A stretch of 5,005 nucleotides of DNA from DAOSVX01 sp964440405 (lineage in GTDB: Bacteria > Bacillota_I > Bacilli_A > RF39 > UBA660), in contig CAYTSB010000057.1 in the NCBI GenBank assembly GCA_964440405.1, positions 1 through 5,005 on the forward strand. The letters are read 5' to 3'. Numbering within the stretch: position 1 is the stretch's first letter; each line of letters opens with the position of its first letter. This document shows positions 1 through 5,005 of the stretch, piece by piece. The position numbers and the translations under genes were made by a program. The notes beneath the pieces were generated by a model. That model was not told the origin of the DNA. It did no database searches and saw nothing but the letters and a program-made list of their open reading frames with translations.

Positions 1-340
1 AAATGTTCTACGCAGAACAATTTGTTTGTATTGACAGTAAATGATCTTCTTAAATGTTCTACGCAGAACAATTTGTGATAATTTGCTCATTATCAATATA
101 TTTTTTAATATTAAGAATGTTCTACGCAGAACAATTCAGATATATTGATGTTAATGATCTTCTTAAATGTTCTACGCAGAACAATTTGTTTGTATTGACA
201 GTAAATGATCTTCTTAAATGTTCTACGCAGAACAATTTGTTTATATTGATAGTAAACGATCTTCTTAAATGTTCTTCGCAGAACAATCCGGATATATTGA
301 TATTAAATGGTCTTCTTAAATGTTCTACGCGGAAAAGATT
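1..340. repeat. 51-bp tandem repeat array with a hairpin in each unit
   Basis: Seven copies begin at 1, 52, 115, 165, 216, 267 and 318, so spacings are 51, 63, 50, 51, 51 and 51 bp. Each unit carries TGTTCT-ACGC-AGAACA, a 6-bp inverted repeat with a 4-nt loop, extended by AAA/TTT-type flanks with one bulge. Most units also have a linker close to GTTTGTATTGACAGTAA and a trailing GATCTTCTT. Units 1-51 and 165-215 are identical, and 216-266 differs from them at three positions. The copy at 267 has loop TCGC instead of ACGC with the stem intact. The copy at 318 is degenerate (right arm GGAAAA) and looks like the array edge. The array touches base 1, so it probably continues upstream. The 51-bp period is a multiple of three, which creates open frames on both strands; I do not think they are genes. 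Function is unknown: iterons, protein-binding sites or a minisatellite are all possible. Confidence 0.9.
76..95. repeat. Small inverted repeat inside the aberrant second unit
   Basis: The second unit of the array is 63 bp instead of 51. It has lost the usual linker and the GATCTTCTT tail, and instead carries TGATAAT (76-82), a 6-nt loop and ATTATCA (89-95), followed by an AT-only stretch to about 114. This is either a small insertion or replacement, or a decayed unit. Confidence 0.5.
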
Positions 341-519
341 GGTTAAATGTGATTTATAATTAGCTAATATTAGCATAATTAAATATTATTTAGCTTATAT
401 TAAAGTAATATTTGCATAACTAGTTTTTTATTAAATTATTTAAGGCCTTAAATAAGTTTTTTATGAAATTTTATATAAGATATAGTTAACATTTAAATTT
501 ATTTGTAAAGCTTATTATA
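341..519. other. AT-rich intergenic spacer, no gene seen
   Basis: Between the repeat array and the MITE there is no credible coding frame and no RNA gene I recognise. It holds a 12-bp perfect palindrome GCTAATATTAGC at 363-374, a loose inverted pair AAATATTA (381-388) and TAATATTT (406-413), and the palindrome/direct-repeat structure at 423-470 listed separately. At this base composition the shorter inverted pairs may be chance. Confidence 0.6.
423..470. repeat. 20-bp perfect palindrome between 15-bp direct repeats
   Basis: TTATTTAAGG followed by its exact reverse complement occupies 436-455. It lies between GTTTTTTATTAAATT (423-437) and GTTTTTTATGAAATT (456-470), which differ at one base. 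Read on the + strand, the palindrome followed by the T run at 457-462 could act as a weak intrinsic terminator for anything transcribed from the repeat array. The stem has only a GGCC core and almost no room for a loop, so this is tentative. A protein-binding site or a relic of a small insertion is equally possible. Confidence 0.55.
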
Positions 520-527
520 TTATATAT

Positions 528-554
528 GGGATGATTAAATTAATTATGTGTAAA
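528..554. repeat. Left terminal inverted repeat of the MITE-like element
   Basis: This 27-bp end pairs with 723-749. The single mismatch is A546 against G731, which would read C on the opposite strand. The outer bases are GGG and the inner part is TGTGTAAA. Confidence 0.8.
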
Positions 555-600
555 GATATTTAAAATATTAGCTAATGTAATAGTAAATTTGGACGTTTTC

Positions 601-643
601 GGGGATAATTCTCGTGTATGAATAAATTACACGAGAAATCCCC
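601..643. other. Long hairpin in the centre of the MITE-like element
   Basis: GGGGAT (601-606) pairs with ATCCCC (638-643), and TTCTCGTGTA (609-618) pairs with TACACGAGAA (628-637). That gives 16 base pairs with a 2-nt AA bulge at 607-608 and a 9-nt loop at 619-627. It is the most GC-rich, stable structure in the upstream kilobase. No T run follows on either strand, so it is not a standard intrinsic terminator. It may be a structural part of the element or a folded transcript. Confidence 0.7.
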
Positions 644-722
644 TACTGGTATAAGAAAATTAAGTAAATTATGGCAAATAAGCCAACAATTAAGAGTGAA
701 TACGTTTCGTTGTGATAACTAT

Positions 723-749
723 TTTACACAGAATTAATTTAATCATCCC
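723..749. repeat. Right terminal inverted repeat of the MITE-like element
   Basis: This is the partner of 528-554 and begins TTTACACAGAATTAA. It is followed directly by TTATATAT (750-757), the second copy of the putative target-site duplication. Confidence 0.8.
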
Positions 750-757
750 TTATATAT

Positions 758-926
758 TAAAAAATGTGATTTTATTGATCAAATAGTTTTACTAAAAAGT
801 AAGCAGATTTTAAGTGTTGAATGACTAAATTTGTGTTTAACAATTCAATTTCTAAGTAATTCTTGTTTTGGAAAATAATTTAATTTCATTTATTGAACTT
901 TAAATTAATATTAAATAATTTTAAAT
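758..926. other. AT-rich leader region, no gene seen
   Basis: This stretch between the MITE-like element and the regulatory region of the first gene has frequent stops in all frames and no recognised RNA gene. The only structure noted is a small stem TTACT/AGTAA at 789-802 with an AAAA loop. A TTGAAC at 893-898 resembles a -35 box but lacks a convincing -10 partner. Confidence 0.5.
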
Positions 927-950
927 AGGTTGTTAATTAAATAACAATCT
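927..950. promoter_or_regulatory. Inverted repeat abutting the promoter, possible operator
   Basis: AGGTTGTTA (927-935) and TAACAATCT (942-950) form a 9-bp dyad (one G-T pair if folded as RNA) around a 6-bp ATTAAA centre. It ends just where the -35 region of the promoter for the gene at 1013 would begin, which is a plausible position for a regulator site. Short dyads are common in AT-rich DNA, so this is a position-based suggestion. Confidence 0.3.
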
Positions 951-978
951 TTAATATAAATTGTATATATAGTATAAT
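951..978 (+). promoter_or_regulatory. Putative sigma-70-type promoter for the four-gene operon
   Basis: A perfect TATAAT is at 973-978. The best upstream partner is TTAATA at 951-956 (4 of 6 to TTGACA, 16-bp spacer), which is weak. A start near 985 would give a leader of roughly 28 nt before the ATG at 1013. The leader contains no purine-rich Shine-Dalgarno sequence. TATAAT occurs easily by chance in such DNA, but its location suits the first gene. Confidence 0.45.
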
Positions 979-1012
979 GAAGTTAAGTTATTAATATTCA
1001 ACTATTCTACCT

Positions 1013-2293
1013 ATGAATAAAAAATTTCACTTAGTTGTTGTGGACATGGGCTATGGTCATCAGCGGGCTGCATATCCACTTTTATCCTGGAGCCACTCTG
1101 GGAACATTAATTTAAATAATTATGATAACTCTAGCGAATGGGAAAAAAAGTATTGGTTAAATAGTAGCAGAGCTTATGAAAAAATTTCATATTTTAAAAA
1201 AATCCCCTTATTAGGAGTTTTGGTTTTCAATATTATGGATTATTTTCAGAGAATTCAAAACTTCTATCCATTGCGAGACTTATCAAAACAAACATTGCAA
1301 CAAAAAATGTTTTTTAAAGCTGTGAAAAAAGGAGTTGGCAAAAATCTAATTAATGAATTAAATAAAAATCCATTACCTTTTGTAACGAGTTTTTTTGTGG
1401 CTGCTTATAGCGCTGAATATTATCAATATAAGGGACCCATATATTGTATAATTTGCGATGCTGATATTTCCAGGGCTTGGGCTCCAATTAATCCTCATGA
1501 AAGTAAAATAATTTATTTAGCTAGCACTGAGAGGGTCTGTCGTAGATTAATGATGTATGGCGTAAAAAAAGAAAATATTAAATTAACAGGCTTTCCTCTA
1601 CCATTAGAAAATATTGGTGATAATGAACTTGTCTTGAAAAACGATTTATCCAAGCGTTTAGTTAGTTTAGATCCTAATAAAATTTTTTTAAAAAGAAATG
1701 CTAAGATTTTGGATGTCTATAATATTGTAACTCCAAAAAGTATTGACAGACCTCTAACTATTATGTTTGCAGTTGGCGGTGCTGGTGCTCAAAGAGAGTT
1801 GGGTATTCTATTGTTAAAAAAATTAATGAATAAGATAAATGAAAAGAAAATTAAACTAATTTTAGTTGCGGGAGTGCGTAGTGATGTACATAATTATTTT
1901 AAAAAAAATATTGAATTATTAAATTTACAAAACAACGAAAGCGTAGAAATAATTTATCATCCACAAAAGCCAGAGTATTTTAAGCTTTTTAATCTTTCAT
2001 TAAGGAATAGTGACTTGTTATGGACGAAACCATCCGAGTTGAGCTTCTATACTGGTTTAGGCGTGCCTATTATCATGTCTGAGCCAGTTGGCTCACAAGA
2101 ACACTTTAATCGTGAATGGCTTTTAAAGTTAGGAGTTGGCTTAGAAAGTTTAAATCCAGAGATTGTGGACGAGTGGTTGGTTGATTGGCAAAAAGATGGA
2201 CGTCTAGCCAGGGCAGCATTTAATGCATATTTATTAAGTCGAAGAGATGGTACAAAAAATATTATAAAAGAAGTCTTAGATATTAATTTATGA
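1013..2293 (+). CDS. GT-B fold glycosyltransferase, MurG/MGDG-synthase-like
   Basis: A 426-residue cytoplasmic or membrane-peripheral glycosyltransferase. Near the N-terminus, D11-M-G-Y-G-H-Q-R-A-A20 matches the glycine-rich GxGHxxAA loop of the MurG, diacylglycerol glucosyltransferase and MGDG synthase families. TGFP (192-195) resembles the TGxP segment of those families. A second Rossmann domain begins near 248 with the GGAGAQ loop (255-260). Residues 334-370 (DLLWTKPSELS through GVPIIMSEPVGSQEHFNREW) resemble the nucleotide-sugar site, with E342 likely corresponding to the conserved Glu that contacts the donor. A hydrophobic patch at 63-77 could sit on the membrane. ATG 1013 is the first possible ATG after the in-frame stop at 992, and no Shine-Dalgarno is visible. 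The gene overlaps the next by 4 bp (ATGA). Donor and acceptor are not readable; a lipid or lipid-linked sugar acceptor is an inference from the fold and neighbours. Confidence 0.8.
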   Translation: MNKKFHLVVVDMGYGHQRAAYPLLSWSHSGNINLNNYDNSSEWEKKYWLNSSRAYEKISYFKKIPLLGVLVFNIMDYFQRIQNFYPLRDLSKQTLQQKMFFKAVKKGVGKNLINELNKNPLPFVTSFFVAAYSAEYYQYKGPIYCIICDADISRAWAPINPHESKIIYLASTERVCRRLMMYGVKKENIKLTGFPLPLENIGDNELVLKNDLSKRLVSLDPNKIFLKRNAKILDVYNIVTPKSIDRPLTIMFAVGGAGAQRELGILLLKKLMNKINEKKIKLILVAGVRSDVHNYFKKNIELLNLQNNESVEIIYHPQKPEYFKLFNLSLRNSDLLWTKPSELSFYTGLGVPIIMSEPVGSQEHFNREWLLKLGVGLESLNPEIVDEWLVDWQKDGRLARAAFNAYLLSRRDGTKNIIKEVLDINL

Positions 2294-3231
2294 GTTGGTG
2301 GATCGTTGCATTAATAGCTTATTTTTTATTAGCTGTAGCTAATTTAATTGATAAGTTTTTAGTAGAAAAAGTTTTAGGCAGTGCTCGCGCTTATACTTTT
2401 ATGGCCTCAATTATGGGCCTATTAGTGTTGATTGTAGCTCCTTGGGTTATGAGGTGGCCAGGTTTTTCGATGTTCATTTTTGATTTAATTTTAGGGGGAA
2501 TCTTTACTTTAGCCCTTTTATTTTTATATGCTGCTTTACGTAGAGGAGAAGCTTCTAGAATATTAGTGTTAGTTGGCGGTTCAACGCCTATCTTTTCTTT
2601 ACCACTTGCTTTTTTAGTTTTAAAAGACACTTTTTATTTAAGACAAATAATAGCCATTGCCCTCTTATTTCTTGGACTATTAGTTATAGCTTTTTTGCCA
2701 AGCAAAAAGAAAAATTTTTGGGAAAAACTATTTTCACGCCTTTCATTAAAGAATTATAATCCACAACTCGGGATTATTTTAGCTATTCTATCTGGATTAT
2801 TTTATGCCTTGTTCTTTGTTGGTAGTAAATTTGCTTATCAAAGTCAAGAATTTTTAAGTGCTTTCCTTTGGACGCGCTTGGGAGCAGCTTTTTTTGCAGC
2901 TTTAATTTTATTTTCTCGTCGTGCGCGTCAAGAAATAGCCGCTCTATTTAAGCCTAAGAAAGGGAATAATAAGAAACAGGGCCTTCTAGTGGTCAACCAA
3001 GGTTTAGGAGCCCTTGGTTTTATTTTGCAAAATTATGCCATATATTTAGGGCCAGTTGCTATTGTTAATGCTCTACAAGGGGTTCAATATGTGTGGATTA
3101 TTATTTTAGGAGCGCTTGTATCAATGTTTGCCCCTAAAATTTTAAAAGAAGACATATCTAAATCGGTGATTATAAAAAAAACAATAGCCATTCTAATAAT
3201 TAGTTGTGGCTTGTACTTACTAGCTTTATGA
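2290..3231 (+). CDS. EamA/DMT-family 10-helix membrane transporter
   Basis: A 313-residue integral membrane protein of two similar five-helix halves, the usual EamA (drug/metabolite transporter) layout and length. Hydrophobic helices lie at about 3-20, 34-54, 60-82, 88-110, 116-136, 159-178, 188-208, 231-252, 254-277 and 294-312. A basic loop at 138-155 separates the halves and another lies at 210-230 (RRAR, KPKKGNNKK). The fourth helix area has the family-like GGSTPIFSLPLAFLVLKD (97-113), and the second half the matching GPVAIVNALQGVQYVWIIILGA. ATG 2290 overlaps the previous stop as ATGA, and the gene overlaps the next in the same way, indicating coupled translation. Family members move small metabolites, and some (ArnE/ArnF) are proposed to flip lipid-linked sugars. 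Set among sugar-active genes, a flippase-like or precursor export role is plausible but unproven. Confidence 0.85.
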   Translation: MSWWIVALIAYFLLAVANLIDKFLVEKVLGSARAYTFMASIMGLLVLIVAPWVMRWPGFSMFIFDLILGGIFTLALLFLYAALRRGEASRILVLVGGSTPIFSLPLAFLVLKDTFYLRQIIAIALLFLGLLVIAFLPSKKKNFWEKLFSRLSLKNYNPQLGIILAILSGLFYALFFVGSKFAYQSQEFLSAFLWTRLGAAFFAALILFSRRARQEIAALFKPKKGNNKKQGLLVVNQGLGALGFILQNYAIYLGPVAIVNALQGVQYVWIIILGALVSMFAPKILKEDISKSVIIKKTIAILIISCGLYLLAL

Positions 3232-4229
3232 AATATCGTGTTAAAATATTAGCTTTGGTATTAGTTGTTTTGTTAATTAGTATTATTATTTTTATGAAAA
3301 TATTTAGCAGTAATAAAGAAATAGAAGTTTTGAGTGATAATGAAAATTTTTTCGGTGTAACTTTTTCTAGAAAATATGCTGAAGAACTAGGCTTAGACTG
3401 GAAGGAGGTTTATTTAGCTATTCTTGATGATTTAAAAGTTAAGCAAATAAGGTTACCGATTTATTGGGATGATATTGAAAAAGAAAAAGGTGTTTATATT
3501 TATGATGACTATGATTATTTAATTAATGAGGGCAATAAAAGGAATATCGAATTTATTATTAGTGTTGGTTGGCGCTTACCACGTTGGCCAGAGTGCCATT
3601 CTCCAGCGTGGACTAATCAAGAAAAAATTGTTGATATTCAAGATCAGGTTTTGCTAATGTTAGAAAGGACTATTAATCGCTATAAAAATAATGAATCCAT
3701 AGTAAGTTGGCAACTGGAAAATGAGCCCTTTTTAGATTTCTTTGGCATTTGCCCACCTAGTGATGAGGAGTTTTTTAAAAAAGAATTAGCTTTACTTAGA
3801 TCTTTAGACGGCAGACCTGTTATGGTCTCTGGCCCAGGTGAATTAAATATGTGGCGTAAAGAAGCAAAATATGGAGATATTTTTGGGACAACTATGTATC
3901 GAGTTGTTTGGAATCGGTGGTTAGGTTATACACTTTATCCAATTCCACCGTCTTTTTATCGTTTCAAAGCTTGGTTAGTTAAAATTCCACCAGAAAAAAG
4001 GATAATTGCGGAGCTTCAAGCTGAGCCATGGGTCCCTCAGGGAAAAATTATTCATTTAAGTAAAAATGAAGCTGATTATTCTTTTAGTTTAGAGCGCTTT
4101 AAGAGTAATTTAATCTATGCTAAAAAAACTCAGTTTAATAAAGCTTATCTTTGGGGCGCTGAATGGTGGTATTGGCAATATTTACATGGAAACCAAGATT
4201 TTTGGGAATTAGCTAGAAAATTATTTTGA
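3228..4229 (+). CDS. Membrane-anchored clan GH-A glycoside hydrolase-like protein
   Basis: A 333-residue protein with an N-terminal membrane segment (about 7-26) and no cysteine lipobox or clear cleavage site, so it is probably a signal anchor with the enzyme outside. The rest reads as a TIM barrel: RLPIYWDDIEKEKG (75-88), the IISVGWRLPRWPE strand and loop (110-122), WQLENEP (161-167) and IIAELQAEPW (259-268), with a Trp-rich last strand LWGAEWWYW (308-316). E166 in Asn-Glu-Pro suits the acid/base and E262 the nucleophile of clan GH-A (GH5/GH42-like). The only two cysteines, C123 and C175, could form a disulfide. I chose ATG 3228 over the in-frame TTG at 3204 because it gives the same ATGA overlap as the gene before and a normal signal-anchor N-terminus. 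Substrate unknown. Distant relatives with glycosidase folds but other roles remain possible. Confidence 0.78.
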   Translation: MKYRVKILALVLVVLLISIIIFMKIFSSNKEIEVLSDNENFFGVTFSRKYAEELGLDWKEVYLAILDDLKVKQIRLPIYWDDIEKEKGVYIYDDYDYLINEGNKRNIEFIISVGWRLPRWPECHSPAWTNQEKIVDIQDQVLLMLERTINRYKNNESIVSWQLENEPFLDFFGICPPSDEEFFKKELALLRSLDGRPVMVSGPGELNMWRKEAKYGDIFGTTMYRVVWNRWLGYTLYPIPPSFYRFKAWLVKIPPEKRIIAELQAEPWVPQGKIIHLSKNEADYSFSLERFKSNLIYAKKTQFNKAYLWGAEWWYWQYLHGNQDFWELARKLF

Positions 4230-4233
4230 TATT

Positions 4234-4935
4234 ATGGTTTCCATTGTTATACCAACACTTAATGAAGAAAAATATTTACCTATTTTACTTCAGTCAATTA
4301 AAAAACAAGATTTTAAAGATTATGAAATTATTATTTCAGACGCTTTTTCTATAGATAAAACAATTGAGATTGCCAAAGAGTACGGAGCAAGAGTGATCAG
4401 AGATAAGAAGAAATTACCGGCCAGACAAAGAAATAATGGGGTAAAAATTGCTAAAGGAGAAATAATTTTATTTTTGGATGCAGACACTAAATTACCGGAT
4501 GATTTTTTATTAACAACATATTCAGATTTTACAAATAAAAATTTAACTATCGCTGGTTTTTATTTGATTTTTAACTCACCTAGTTTTATTTATCGTATAT
4601 TTGAAAAAGTTTATCATTCAGTGTGTTATTTGGGCCAATATTTTTTCCCTGCTTCAGTTGGCGTCGGCATTATTGTAAAAAAATTAGAGCATGAAAAAAT
4701 TGGGGGCTTTGATGAGAGTATATATATCGGTGAAGATTATGACTATGTTAGAAGAATCTCAAAAAAGGGTAAGTATCGAATGATTAAAGGAACTAAGCTT
4801 TTTTTTTCAGTTAGGCGTTTAGATAAAGAAGGTGTGGCAATAGTTCTGTGGAAATGGCTTAAGGGTGGTATTTATTTTATTATAAAAGGACCGATTAGAA
4901 AAAAAATAGTAAAATATGATTTTGGAGATTATTAA
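4234..4935 (+). CDS. GT-A family 2 glycosyltransferase
   Basis: A 233-residue family 2 glycosyltransferase using a nucleotide-sugar donor. It opens with VSIVIPTLNEEKYL (2-15), the typical first strand and loop. IIISDAFSIDKT (32-43) corresponds to the usual VDGGSTDGT segment with the glycines replaced. PARQRNNGVKIAKGEIILFLDADT (62-85) holds the metal-binding DxD as D82-A-D84. GGFDE (157-161) and E167-D168 form the acceptor-side ED motif followed by RRI. Length is close to a bare catalytic domain. Weakly hydrophobic stretches near 104-120 and 205-217 could touch the membrane, but there is no clear multi-helix tail. ATG 4234 lies 4 bp after the previous stop, without a Shine-Dalgarno. The stop is 15 bp before a probable IS end, yet all core motifs are present and the protein looks complete. 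Which sugar it transfers is not readable. Confidence 0.88.
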   Translation: MVSIVIPTLNEEKYLPILLQSIKKQDFKDYEIIISDAFSIDKTIEIAKEYGARVIRDKKKLPARQRNNGVKIAKGEIILFLDADTKLPDDFLLTTYSDFTNKNLTIAGFYLIFNSPSFIYRIFEKVYHSVCYLGQYFFPASVGVGIIVKKLEHEKIGGFDESIYIGEDYDYVRRISKKGKYRMIKGTKLFFSVRRLDKEGVAIVLWKWLKGGIYFIIKGPIRKKIVKYDFGDY

Positions 4936-4944
4936 AAAAAGCAG

Positions 4945-4958
4945 ACAGTTTGAACTGT
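4945..4958. repeat. Short inverted repeat at the junction downstream of the operon
   Basis: ACAGTT (4945-4950), TG, AACTGT (4953-4958). No T run follows, so it is not a convincing terminator. Its right arm lies inside the putative IS end that begins at 4951. No intrinsic terminator for the operon is visible before that point. Confidence 0.4.
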
Positions 4959-5005
4959 ACCCCGTTTAGTAGACACGGGTAAAAAGACTAAGCAATCGCT
5001 AAAAG
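4951..5005. mobile_element. Probable terminus of an IS3-family (IS150-group) insertion sequence, cut by window edge
   Basis: TGAACTGTACCCCGTTTAGT then AGACA (4951-4975) has the TG...GACA layout, length and CCCC block I remember for IS150-group inverted repeats of the IS3 family; from memory it agrees with the IS150 end at about 17 of 25 bases. Inside it, TAC-C-CCGT and ACGGGTA (4959-4981) can pair with one bulged C. Only 55 bp is present, so the transposase is not visible. The minus-strand frame from 5003 is open for 23 codons to a stop at 4934-4932 and could be the tail of orfB, which would make this the right end of a minus-strand element. The left end of a plus-strand element is equally possible. 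Confidence 0.5.

Larger units (their letters stand above)
528..749. mobile_element. MITE-like non-autonomous element, IS256-type ends, with 8-bp target duplication
   Basis: The ends are inverted repeats: 528-554 reads GGGATGATTAAATTAATT then ATGTGTAAA, and 723-749 is its reverse complement with one mismatch in 27. Immediately outside lie identical 8-bp direct repeats TTATATAT at 520-527 and 750-757, as expected for a target-site duplication. The element is 222 bp, too short for a transposase, so it would need one in trans. From memory of the family, a GGG-type outer end, an inner TGTGTAAA and an 8-9 bp duplication fit IS256-family transposons. Other families with 8-bp duplications (IS1595, ISL3, IS6) cannot be excluded. 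A strong hairpin sits near its middle (601-643). The flanks are AT-rich, so the duplication alone would be weak evidence, but its exact abutment to both ends makes the case good. Confidence 0.78.

Noticed and set aside
3..18. LexA (SOS) boxes
   Set aside because: The dyad is TGTTCT-N4-AGAACA; the Gram-positive LexA site has the arms in the opposite order (GAAC-N4-GTTC), and seven such boxes in phase would be unusual.
1..340. CRISPR array
   Set aside because: The segments between the conserved parts are only about 17 bp, similar to each other and in two units identical, and each unit is a hairpin with drifting flanks. No cas genes are seen.
54..359. 101-residue protein on + with 17-residue repeats
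   Set aside because: The frame is open because the repeat period is a multiple of three; the 63- and 50-bp units shift the reading of the repeat, and the opposite strand is open as well.
122..376. 84-residue protein on - with repeated VEHLRRSF-like segments
   Set aside because: Same periodicity artefact as the + strand frame; no start signal, no recognised domain. A real repeat peptide cannot be fully excluded.
601..643. tRNA or riboswitch
   Set aside because: Only one simple hairpin is present; there is no cloverleaf, T-loop sequence or known aptamer core.
2391..2630. 79-residue minus-strand frame
   Set aside because: It lies wholly inside the transporter gene, is lysine-rich antisense of hydrophobic codons and has no recognisable domain.
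3204..3227. Upstream TTG start for the glycoside hydrolase gene
   Set aside because: It would add eight residues and a 28-bp overlap; ATG 3228 gives the ATGA overlap seen at the previous junction and a standard signal-anchor N-terminus.
4959..4985. Intrinsic terminator after the operon
   Set aside because: The stem at 4959-4981 is followed by A residues on +, and on - the T run precedes the stem, so neither strand has the terminator order.

Overview
The window is AT-rich bacterial DNA. Four closely packed genes fill 1013-4935, all on the + strand. About 1 kb of non-coding, repeat-rich DNA lies upstream, and what looks like the end of an insertion sequence starts just after the last gene. Three genes end in TGA and none contains an internal TGA, so the standard bacterial code applies. 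The protein set, the four-base ATGA overlaps, the missing Shine-Dalgarno sequences and the AT-rich composition suggest a Patescibacteria/CPR-type genome. That placement is an impression from family resemblance, not a demonstrated assignment.

Layout. (1) 1-340: seven copies of a hairpin-centred repeat with a period near 51 bp; the array probably continues upstream of the window. (2) 341-519: AT-rich spacer with a perfect 20-bp palindrome between two near-identical 15-bp direct repeats. (3) 520-757: a 222-bp MITE-like element (528-749) with 27-bp terminal inverted repeats (26/27 matching), an internal long hairpin and an exact 8-bp target-site duplication. Its ends resemble those of the IS256 family. 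(4) 758-1012: AT-rich leader with a dyad and a good -10 box ahead of the first gene. (5) 1013-4935: putative operon encoding a GT-B glycosyltransferase, an EamA/DMT-type membrane transporter, a membrane-anchored clan GH-A glycoside hydrolase-like protein and a GT-A family 2 glycosyltransferase. (6) 4951-5005: a sequence resembling an IS3-family (IS150-group) terminal inverted repeat, cut by the window edge.

How the genes may work together (inference). Two cytoplasmic glycosyltransferases could build a lipid-linked sugar or glycolipid, the 10-helix transporter could move it or a precursor across the membrane, and the membrane-tethered hydrolase could trim or transfer the sugar outside. Genes 1-2 and 2-3 overlap by 4 bp (ATGA) and genes 3-4 are 4 bp apart, which supports one transcript and coupled translation. 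Substrates cannot be read from the sequence.
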